Virus record (IMG/VR): IMGVR_UViG_3300029787_000363
Span: 1 to 22,611 of that record
Length of the DNA stretch: 22,611 nucleotides
Source of the DNA: a virus
Strand: one strand, 5' to 3'
Part shown: in pieces, positions 6,437 through 12,141 of the stretch
Numbering within the stretch: the first letter of the stretch is position 1
Layout of the letters: every line of letters begins with the position of its first letter
Notes under the pieces: generated by a model
Database searches by the model: none
Told to the model about the DNA's origin: nothing
What the model saw: only the letters and a program-made list of their open reading frames with translations
Position numbers and translations under genes: made by a program

Positions 6437-7329
6437 TACTTAATTTCCTCAAGAAGTTTTTTAAGATCCAGACCGGCACAATCAATCTTTCGATTAGTGA
6501 GATGGTAATGAGAAATAAACCCATTAAACCTACCATTGACGGCTGCTTTACAAATACCGGTGGATGTTTTGTTGTTTGGTGATAATGGACACTCCAGAGG
6601 AATGTCGTAGGCTGTGTGGATCGCTTTCATCAATGCTTGGAGTGCTTGTAATTGGACATCATAGAAGCCCAAGAAAGGGTCAAGATAACTACCATGAACC
6701 TTCTTTCTTTCCCAAAGAGGTCGTTCACCATAGCCATTCTTCACATACCAGCTTTGATGCTTTGGGTAATACGCATTTGCTATCTCAACTCCAATAGAGT
6801 TGTTGTTCCATTTAGAAGATCCAGCATGCCATGCAATGTGATTGCAGTCCATAAATTGATAGATAGTGCCGTCGTTGTCTATGCCGAAATGAACTGAGAT
6901 TCCTCGGTTCTTGAGTACCCTGAAGCAACTCTCCGAGGACAAACAAACATCCCAATGACAGACAAAGTTGCCGACCTCTCTCTTCTCGCGCACTGTGCGG
7001 TAACCGCTAGTTAGTCGAAGGCCACCCGACTCTATTGGAAGAACAACATGGGGCCATTCGATATCAACATAGTTGTTGTTACAAAGTATAAACGACTCTT
7101 GTCTTGTCTTGAGTTCACGAGGGGCGTGATCCATAAGATCGGCTTCGCGAACAGTCCAGATCCGGCGATAAGTTGTTGGCCCGACTAAACCATCAGCAGT
7201 CAATTTATATTCCTTTTGAAATTCTTTTACATTTTTAAGCAAATCCTCGTCAAAATGGGTGGACCCAAACCATTCAGGGGTCCACCCGAGTTTTGCAGAG
7301 GAAGATTCGTTATAAAAGATTTTATCCAT
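6436..7329 (-). CDS. Endolysin: PG-binding domain plus N-acetylmuramoyl-L-alanine amidase
   Basis: The 297-aa modular endolysin cuts the bond between muramic acid and the stem peptide. Residues ~26-58 are a PG_binding_1-type wall-binding repeat ('VKEFQKEYKLTADGLVGPTT'). Residues ~95-290 are an Amidase_2/PGRP domain with the expected zinc ligands His125 ('FVCHWD'), His274 ('ISHYHLT') and Cys284 ('KIDCAG'), together with 'AWHAGSS', 'NNNSIGVEIANAYY' and Lys281. No signal peptide is visible, so export would need a holin; none is obvious, though small membrane proteins lie at 8042-8443 and 3244-3504. The ATG at 7329 has AAGGAT 6 nt upstream. It sits inside a ClpP-GroEL gene run rather than in a dedicated lysis cassette. 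Confidence 0.92.
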   Translation of the reverse strand: MDKIFYNESSSAKLGWTPEWFGSTHFDEDLLKNVKEFQKEYKLTADGLVGPTTYRRIWTVREADLMDHAPRELKTRQESFILCNNNYVDIEWPHVVLPIESGGLRLTSGYRTVREKREVGNFVCHWDVCLSSESCFRVLKNRGISVHFGIDNDGTIYQFMDCNHIAWHAGSSKWNNNSIGVEIANAYYPKHQSWYVKNGYGERPLWERKKVHGSYLDPFLGFYDVQLQALQALMKAIHTAYDIPLECPLSPNNKTSTGICKAAVNGRFNGFISHYHLTNRKIDCAGLDLKKLLEEIK

Positions 7330-7350
7330 TTTTAATCCTTTTTACTATAA

Positions 7351-8013
7351 TTAGATCAAAATATCAGCAATTCCATGTTCAATTGCTTCTTCCGCAGATA
7401 AATAAACATTTATCTTTCGATCCATAAGCTTTTTCAAAGCACGCTTGGTAAAATTGGAGTTTTCAACAATCGCCTCAATGTAAGCCTCTTGGAGGTTCTG
7501 AATCTCATCGAGTTCATTCACAAGATTATGAACCGATCCAATGTTCCCAGCGGAAACAGCATGGATCATTACACGACAATTTCTTCCAATCTTTCGCTTC
7601 CCTTTGGTCCCTGCTGCTAACAGAAGGACACCAGCAGACATGACCTTTCCAAGCCCACAAGTTACGACATCGCAACGAGTTTTAGCGAAGTTCATTACAT
7701 CATAAATTGAGAACATATCGTCGGCTGAACCGCCGTATGTTGAAACATAAAAAGTAATGTCTTCTGCTTTTTCTGGTTCTTCTCCCTCAAGAGGAGTCAA
7801 AGGTTCCGACATCGTGATTAAATGGTAACAAAGTTCCCCTGCTTTCTCTTCTTCAACAGAGCCAAAGAGGCCAATGATGCGAGGATCTTTATCGCCACCG
7901 CCGAGCAGTTGACCTAAATTGATTTTAAGTTTTGCGGTCTCTTCCCCTTCTTCTTCAGACTTTTCGTCTGTGTCTTCTTTGATTTTGTTTCTTCTTTTTC
8001 CAATAAATGTCAT
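7351..8013 (-). CDS. clpP: ClpP-like serine protease (S14)
   Basis: This 220-aa protein has an acidic, low-complexity N-terminus (residues 12-28) before a ClpP fold: 'ITFYVSTYGGSADDM' (oxyanion strand), catalytic Ser126 in 'GKVMSAGVLLLAAG', His151 in 'VMIHAVSAG', and the C-terminal 'YLSAEEAIEHGIAD' helix. The position matching the catalytic Asp of E. coli ClpP (Asp171 in 'RDRFLSA') is Asn202 here ('KINVYLSA'). ClpP peptidases form barrels fed by AAA+ unfoldases; phage versions may instead process virion proteins. Start ATG 8013 with GGAGG 5 nt upstream. It is driven by promoter P3 with a 14-nt leader and leads a run containing the endolysin and GroEL. No unfoldase or capsid gene is in the window. 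Confidence 0.93.
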   Translation of the reverse strand: MTFIGKRRNKIKEDTDEKSEEEGEETAKLKINLGQLLGGGDKDPRIIGLFGSVEEEKAGELCYHLITMSEPLTPLEGEEPEKAEDITFYVSTYGGSADDMFSIYDVMNFAKTRCDVVTCGLGKVMSAGVLLLAAGTKGKRKIGRNCRVMIHAVSAGNIGSVHNLVNELDEIQNLQEAYIEAIVENSNFTKRALKKLMDRKINVYLSAEEAIEHGIADILI

Positions 8014-8033
8014 AATACCTCCATGACTTATAT

Positions 8034-8062
8034 AATATAACTTACTTTAGTAACATTGTCAA
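8034..8062 (-). promoter_or_regulatory. Promoter P3 (sigma70-type)
   Basis: TTGACA at 8062-8057, 17-bp spacer, TATATT at 8039-8034. The -35 box lies inside the coding end of the upstream membrane-protein gene (it encodes Leu-Thr). The predicted leader for clpP is about 14 nt. Confidence 0.8.
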
Positions 8063-8443
8063 GTTATTTCTATCTTTAATTATCTTTGTTATATGTTTCT
8101 TTGCTGTTTTCCAATTATGAAAGAGAGCCAAATGCTTTAGGCGCTCTGGGATAATGTGTATGAGATTACCGATAATGAGATCAAAGACGGTATCGTTTTC
8201 AATCTTGTCCATCTTGCGTTGTATCTCAATCTCTTTTTCATCAACTCCGCAGTCCGACAGATACTTGTATGTTGTCTCTTGCACTTGGATGGTTTTTTCA
8301 TACACGGTTCCTATGACTAATAAAGCATCTTCAATACTCCCCTTAACCATGAGAATCAATGTCCCAGTCCCCAAAACATAAGTGTATGTTGCATGAACAA
8401 GGATTCCAACTACAAAGAACAGAATATATAAAATCAATTCCAT
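8042..8443 (-). CDS. Small membrane protein of unknown function
   Basis: The product is 133 aa. Residues 1-35 are strongly hydrophobic ('MELILYILFFVVGILVHATY' then 'TLILMVKG') and give one long or two short membrane segments. The remaining ~95 residues are a charged helical domain ('EKEIEIQRKMDKIENDTVFD'), probably cytoplasmic, ending in Lys-rich helices. The ATG at 8443 has GGAGG 4 nt upstream. It is the only gene between promoter P4 and promoter P3. No family is recognised. Its place upstream of ClpP and the endolysin allows a lysis or membrane role, but nothing in the sequence proves it. Confidence 0.75.
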   Translation of the reverse strand: MELILYILFFVVGILVHATYTYVLGTGTLILMVKGSIEDALLVIGTVYEKTIQVQETTYKYLSDCGVDEKEIEIQRKMDKIENDTVFDLIIGNLIHIIPERLKHLALFHNWKTAKKHITKIIKDRNNLTMLLK

Positions 8444-8455
8444 TTGTCCTCCAAT

Positions 8456-8482
8456 AAAAAAAGACGGGGAATGCCCGTCTTT
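8456..8482 (-). terminator. Intrinsic terminator T2
   Basis: On the minus strand AAAGACGGG pairs with CCCGTCTTT around CATTC, running into seven T (8462-8456). It follows the acidic protein gene and overlaps the predicted start site of promoter P4. Confidence 0.9.
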
Positions 8483-8484
8483 AT

Positions 8485-8512
8485 ATTATAACACGATGAA
8501 GTTATTTGTCAA
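8485..8512 (-). promoter_or_regulatory. Promoter P4 (sigma70-type, extended -10) abutting terminator T2
   Basis: TTGACA at 8512-8507, a 16-bp spacer ending in TGT, and a perfect TATAAT at 8490-8485. The predicted start at about 8478 falls inside the 5' arm of the T2 hairpin. Leader about 35 nt to the membrane-protein gene. Confidence 0.8.
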
Positions 8513-8515
8513 GTG

Positions 8516-9211
8516 TTATTTGCTAACTTTTTTGGCTGCTTCGTTAATTCGCTTAGCAACACGTTTAGCAACTTCCTGAACAACTTCTTCTTCATTTATG
8601 TATGCTTTGTCGCCTTTCTTTTCACCACGGCCTTTGCCGCTGTGCTTAAGTTCGTCGTCTTTCTTAGTTGTGTAATCTTTTTCGCCTTTGTGGGTTGCAG
8701 ACTCATCACCTTTCATTGCGCCATGCTTTTCTTGAAGTTCAATTTCAGCATCGACATCAAGGTCTAATTCTTCAGGCTCGTCCTCTGCTTTATCAAGGTC
8801 ACCTTCGGCTCCCATTAGCTTACCCAAAAGGTCACTGAGTGTCTTATGAGCATCGTCTAGTTGGGACATTGCGGATTCGACTTCATCTTGGGATAGCATT
8901 ACATCTACATCAGCTGCTTCTTCGGCTTCTTCACCTTCGTCACCTCCTTCGGCGTCCACTTCAAGTTCAGCTTCTTCATGTGCTCCCTCGGCGTGCATTT
9001 CTTCTTTGTGCATACCTTCTTCTTTGTTATCATGCATACCCTCAGCGTGCATATCTTCTTCTTTTTTATCGTGCATGCCCTCTTCCATTGCATCTTCTTC
9101 TTTCTCTTCTTTATACATTTCGTTGATGAAGTTGGAAGAAACATTTGCATTTAAGTTGGCAAGTCCCATAAATTTGCGTACTTGGGCTTCGCTTAAAAGT
9201 TTTTTAGACAT
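8516..9211 (-). CDS. Highly acidic Met-His-repeat protein, possible scaffold/core protein
   Basis: This 231-aa protein starts MSKKLLSEAQVRKFMGLANL. The frame reaches back to 9247, but AGGAG lies 9 nt before the ATG at 9211. After a conserved-looking N-terminal helix (1-32) come a Met-His/Glu repeat (45-78), very acidic stretches ('EVDAEGGDEGEEAEEAADVD'), a helical middle (about 100-130), a Lys/Asp/Gly-rich segment and a C-terminal coiled-coil ('EEVVQEVAKRVAKRINEAAK'). Such acidic, low-complexity proteins with helical ends occur as prohead core or scaffold components in T4-like phages, but no specific homology can be claimed. It ends its transcription unit at terminator T2. Confidence 0.75.
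   Translation of the reverse strand: MSKKLLSEAQVRKFMGLANLNANVSSNFINEMYKEEKEEDAMEEGMHDKKEEDMHAEGMHDNKEEGMHKEEMHAEGAHEEAELEVDAEGGDEGEEAEEAADVDVMLSQDEVESAMSQLDDAHKTLSDLLGKLMGAEGDLDKAEDEPEELDLDVDAEIELQEKHGAMKGDESATHKGEKDYTTKKDDELKHSGKGRGEKKGDKAYINEEEVVQEVAKRVAKRINEAAKKVSK
8978..9079 (-). repeat. In-frame Met-His repeat coding segment
   Basis: Residues 45-78 of the acidic protein contain five Met-His pairs (46-47, 54-55, 59-60, 67-68, 72-73) and one Ala-His (77-78). They are set in repeated units such as GMHD(K/N)KEE and MHAEG(M/A)H, with the matching TGCAT-rich DNA repeat. Confidence 0.8.
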
Positions 9212-9265
9212 GATATAAAATCTCCTAGTGTTGTTATTAATTATCATTCAAAACAAGAAAAGGCA

Positions 9266-9601
9266 TTAAAGGTCGGGATATTCTTCTGCTATCATATCAA
9301 AAATGCCTTCAAGTTCGTCCTCTTTGATACCAAATTTTTCCAAAAGATGTTCGCCTTCCTCTATATCCTCGACAACACGGCCTCGTTTTTTCTTGTTTTG
9401 GATGCCATGTTTCTCCTTATAATTAGCAAGATAATTAGTAATTTGCCCATCATTTTCTAGATACCCTGTGATCATAGCACGGAAGAAATCTGATTGGCTA
9501 ATACCATCATGTTGTAACCTTATTCGAAGTTGAGCATGGCGAACATCTGTGTCCGTAAAAACTACTCGTTTTTCTTTACTCTTCTGATCCGCCATAGCCA
9601 T
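9266..9601 (-). CDS. Ribbon-helix-helix-like DNA-binding protein (putative)
   Basis: The product is 111 aa. Residues ~12-50 ('KRVVFTDTDVRHAQLRIRLQ' followed by 'HDGISQSDFFRAMITGYLEN') have a strand, then two helices with the hydrophobic spacing of Arc/MetJ-type ribbon-helix-helix domains. The C-terminal part is Lys-rich then acidic. A DNA-binding regulator is the best guess, without a named match. Two in-frame ATGs, 9601 and 9595, are equally possible; neither has a strong ribosome site. Both lie inside the end of the zinc-ribbon gene (overlap about 20-26 bp), so translation may be coupled. The gap down to 9211 holds nothing else. Confidence 0.65.
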   Translation of the reverse strand: MAMADQKSKEKRVVFTDTDVRHAQLRIRLQHDGISQSDFFRAMITGYLENDGQITNYLANYKEKHGIQNKKKRGRVVEDIEEGEHLLEKFGIKEDELEGIFDMIAEEYPDL

Positions 9602-9890
9602 TCTCTTTTTCGTAAGCTTGTACTACTGCTCTAGCCTTTTCCCAGCATTCAGGACAGTAAAGCCTCACTTGATTGATATCGTTGCGCACAACAACAGACC
9701 ATGTGGCCACTTGCATCCTGTTCTCTTTGTTAAAGGTCTTTGTACAGGCGCTGCATTCGTTTGGTATTTTTTCAAAAAGAGCAACTTTCTCGGGGATATC
9801 CCTTATTTGTTCTTCTGTAGGTTGCTGCTTCTTAGATGCACCTTTTTCGTTTTTTGATTTTTTGTTTTTTCTTCTTTGTTCTCTATTCAT
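9576..9890 (-). CDS. Small zinc-ribbon protein
   Basis: The product is 104 aa. A very basic N-terminus (MNREQRRKNKKSKNEKG) is followed by two Cys pairs, Cys46-x2-Cys49 ('NECSACTKTF') and Cys79-x2-Cys82 ('LYCPECW'), 29 residues apart. That is a classic four-cysteine zinc-ribbon with beta-strands between ('VATWSVVVRN'). The basic tail suggests nucleic-acid contact. No family name can be given. The ATG at 9890 has AGGAG 7 nt upstream. It lies between dUTPase and the ribbon-helix-helix-like gene, all in the P5 unit. Confidence 0.8.
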   Translation of the reverse strand: MNREQRRKNKKSKNEKGASKKQQPTEEQIRDIPEKVALFEKIPNECSACTKTFNKENRMQVATWSVVVRNDINQVRLYCPECWEKARAVVQAYEKENGYGGSEE

Positions 9891-9902
9891 GTGTAACTCC
9901 TG

Positions 9903-10322
9903 TTATGCTCCTGTGGAACCAAAGCCACCTTCACCACGATCGGTGTCCGAAAGTTCTTCAACTTCCTCAAACTCGACTTCGGGATAGGGCATAATAATTA
10001 GTTGTGCAATACGATCTCCGACATTATAACAATTAAGATTTGTGCTACAAGAGAACTTCAGCATAATTTCTCCTCGGTACCCAGAGTCAATAACACCGAC
10101 TGCATTTCGTAAAGAGCAAGAAGTTTTTGAAATCGATGATCTTGGATACAATAACCCAACATGACCTTCGGGTATTTCGATGGCCAGACCTGTGTAATGA
10201 ACAGAGTTGGAGTTGTTATCGCGTTCGTGCCGAACCGAATAAAGATCCATTCCGGCGTCACCGGCTTTTGAGTAAGATGGGATTACCGCATCTTCGTGTA
10301 GTTTTTTAATTTTGACCTTCAT
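9903..10322 (-). CDS. dut: dUTP diphosphatase (trimeric dUTPase)
   Basis: The 139-aa enzyme hydrolyses dUTP to dUMP and pyrophosphate, keeping uracil out of DNA and feeding thymidylate synthesis. All five family motifs are in order: 'AGDAGMDLYS' (20-29), 'PRSSISK' (60-66), 'NAVGVIDSGYRGEI' (73-86, catalytic Asp79), 'GDRIAQLII' (102-110) and the C-terminal P-loop-like 'DRGEGGFGSTG' (128-138). Length is typical for the family. The ATG at 10322 has AGGAG 7 nt upstream. With ThyX (20140-20844) it forms a dUTP to dTMP route, though the two are in different transcription units. Confidence 0.97.
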   Translation of the reverse strand: MKVKIKKLHEDAVIPSYSKAGDAGMDLYSVRHERDNNSNSVHYTGLAIEIPEGHVGLLYPRSSISKTSCSLRNAVGVIDSGYRGEIMLKFSCSTNLNCYNVGDRIAQLIIMPYPEVEFEEVEELSDTDRGEGGFGSTGA

Positions 10323-10330
10323 GTGTTCTC

Positions 10331-11098
10331 CTAAAAAGTTTGTACTTTGTTGATCGCTTTCAATCCATCAATGACTTTATCGACTCTATCTTGTTGTATT
10401 TTGATAACAGGGGATGATGTTGTATTGGCCTCACTGTCTCCCATCAAAGCTCCGACACCGTTGTTAAGAACTGCTCTGATTCTAAGATTGTGATCTACAG
10501 TGTTGCCTTTACTATCTTCAAATACAACCTTCGCAGAGGTTTTACCTCTACCCCATTGCAATTTTGGAGTATGATGTTCAATTGAATGCTTAAGCGGCAT
10601 ATCATCAAAGTTAAATTTGTAGTCTGTTTTGTTTTCGCGGTCTGATATAACCACAACCATACCTTTGTTCTTTGCGTTAACATGGTCATTCAAAATTGAA
10701 CTGATTTCCTCGGATGAAAGACCTCTCATAGCTTCATTAAGGACGGTAGTTACATTCTCGCGAACAGCATCTATCGAACGATCAGTATCTATTTGTTTGA
10801 TTCTCTGCTTAACGCCTTGTAGAGAAGGGCACTCCGTAAATGCCCTAGAGCTGTTAATATGGTCATAAGAACCTTTCTTTAGGCTCTTCTTGTTTTTGAT
10901 TGAGATTGGTATCTCAGTTTCATTTGCGTCTTTTATGACCGCATCAGCTTTATTTTGCGTGCCTCCCTTTAAGATAACCTCAAAGTCATCGCTTAAGTTT
11001 GGGAAAAGTTTTTGTCCAAGTTTTTCTAATTTCTTAGCTACTCGTACTTCGTTCTTAATGCCGTTCTTGTGTGATGAACCGTTTGTTTTAAAACCCAT
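10331..11098 (-). CDS. PD-(D/E)xK nuclease-like protein next to a DNA methyltransferase
   Basis: The product is 255 aa from the ATG at 11098, which has GGAGG 5 nt upstream; the ATG at 11110 has none. Residues 10-84 show 'HKNGIKNEVRVAKKL' with Glu17, 'ILKGGTQNKADAV' with Asp52, 'IPISIKNKK' with Lys68, and 'KKGSYDHINSS'. This is a plausible E...D...xSxK restriction-endonuclease-like core. The C-terminus has 'LRIRAVLNNGVGALMG' (205-220) and 'SSPVIKIQQDRVDKVI' (229-243). It sits directly downstream of the DPPF methyltransferase, in the same direction but with its own promoter P5. That position makes a restriction-type nuclease possible, but the catalytic reading is an inference, and the same motif set occurs at 5474-6436. 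Confidence 0.7.
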   Translation of the reverse strand: MGFKTNGSSHKNGIKNEVRVAKKLEKLGQKLFPNLSDDFEVILKGGTQNKADAVIKDANETEIPISIKNKKSLKKGSYDHINSSRAFTECPSLQGVKQRIKQIDTDRSIDAVRENVTTVLNEAMRGLSSEEISSILNDHVNAKNKGMVVVISDRENKTDYKFNFDDMPLKHSIEHHTPKLQWGRGKTSAKVVFEDSKGNTVDHNLRIRAVLNNGVGALMGDSEANTTSSPVIKIQQDRVDKVIDGLKAINKVQTF

Positions 11099-11125
11099 AA
11101 TATCCTCCATGATTATTATACATAT

Positions 11126-11154
11126 AATATAACTTGATCACTACTAGCTGTCAA
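11126..11154 (-). promoter_or_regulatory. Promoter P5 (sigma70-type)
   Basis: TTGACA at 11154-11149, 17-bp spacer, TATATT at 11131-11126. The -35 box lies in the last codons of the upstream methyltransferase. Predicted leader about 21 nt to the nuclease-like gene. Confidence 0.8.
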
Positions 11155-12130
11155 GTCTTTTCTTACAAATTTTTATAGCATCCGGATTTATATCGAACAA
11201 TATATAATTTCTCTTTAGATTTTTTGATACAAATCCAGTCGTTCCGCCACCTGCTACGGGATCAAGAACGGTGTCCCCCTCGTCAGTGGACATCTTAATG
11301 ATGCGTTCCAAAAGGGATTGCGGCTTCTGAGTTGGGTACACTCTTTCTTCAGAACCTTGAGCAATTGAATGAAGGTCATCCCAAAAATCAGTGCATGCCT
11401 TGCCACTTGACTCGTGCGCATAAATTTTCTTATAGGGTTTGGCGCCTTTCTTCTTTGGAAAGTATATTCTATCTAGATCAACAAGTTTTTGTAATTGTTC
11501 TCGATCAAGACGCCAGCCATATTGAGGTTTATACACCACGCCATTGTGAACAAACGAAAAGTAACGCCTGTTTGCAACAGGTTTTTGCTTGTCCTTTTTC
11601 TTGTCTGGTGCTTGGGTTTTTGTGTATGTTATATGACCAAGTGCATAGTTGCCCCTATCATCTTTATTTTTATAAGAGTTTTTAGCGTAATAAGCATCTA
11701 ACGGCTGGTATACCATGTTAAACTTCGGCTTATCTACTTTGGAGCACCAATAAATTATATCTGTGCAAGCACCCAACTTGCTTTTGGTATTGTTTTTAGA
11801 CCGAGAGCGCAACCAAAAAATGGGCTGAATACGCTTAAAGTATTTTGCAAGAATCATATGCGGTAATAACATCTGATCGGCTGAGATGTGAAAGAAGAGC
11901 GAACCATCTTTAGCCAAGGCTCGATGAGATTCTTTTACCATAGGCTCAATCAAATCAATGTATTCCTGATCGGAATGATAGATGTCGCTAAAGCCAATGC
12001 TTTGATCGCTGTTAGTCAATCGATAATTACGACTAGAATTGAATGGTGGGTCAATGTACACACTATTAATTGATTGGTCTTCTACTGACTTCAATAATTC
12101 GCGTGAGTCACCTAGTTTTATTTTGTTCAT
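11144..12130 (-). CDS. Site-specific DNA methyltransferase, DPPF type (beta-class, N4-C or N6-A)
   Basis: This 328-aa SAM-dependent methyltransferase acts on an amino group of cytosine or adenine. Motif IV is at the N-terminus (27-30, 'VYIDPPFNSS') and the SAM-binding motif I is near the C-terminus ('LDPVAGGGTTG', ~289-299), preceded by 'YPTQKPQSLLERII'. This IV-TRD-X-I order is the beta class. The middle (~110-250) is the likely target-recognition region. A frame extends to 12196, but GGGAG lies 6-7 nt before the ATG at 12130, 11 bp after the polymerase stop. It is probably co-transcribed with dnaE from P6. The target sequence cannot be read from the protein. It may protect phage DNA or regulate it. 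Confidence 0.92.
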   Translation of the reverse strand: MNKIKLGDSRELLKSVEDQSINSVYIDPPFNSSRNYRLTNSDQSIGFSDIYHSDQEYIDLIEPMVKESHRALAKDGSLFFHISADQMLLPHMILAKYFKRIQPIFWLRSRSKNNTKSKLGACTDIIYWCSKVDKPKFNMVYQPLDAYYAKNSYKNKDDRGNYALGHITYTKTQAPDKKKDKQKPVANRRYFSFVHNGVVYKPQYGWRLDREQLQKLVDLDRIYFPKKKGAKPYKKIYAHESSGKACTDFWDDLHSIAQGSEERVYPTQKPQSLLERIIKMSTDEGDTVLDPVAGGGTTGFVSKNLKRNYILFDINPDAIKICKKRLDS

Positions 12131-12141
12131 TTGTTCTCCCA

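Noticed and set aside
8513-9218. Several plus-strand open frames opposite the acidic protein
   Set aside because: They are by-products of the repetitive acidic codons on the other strand (Leu/Phe/Ser/His-rich) and lack ribosome sites.
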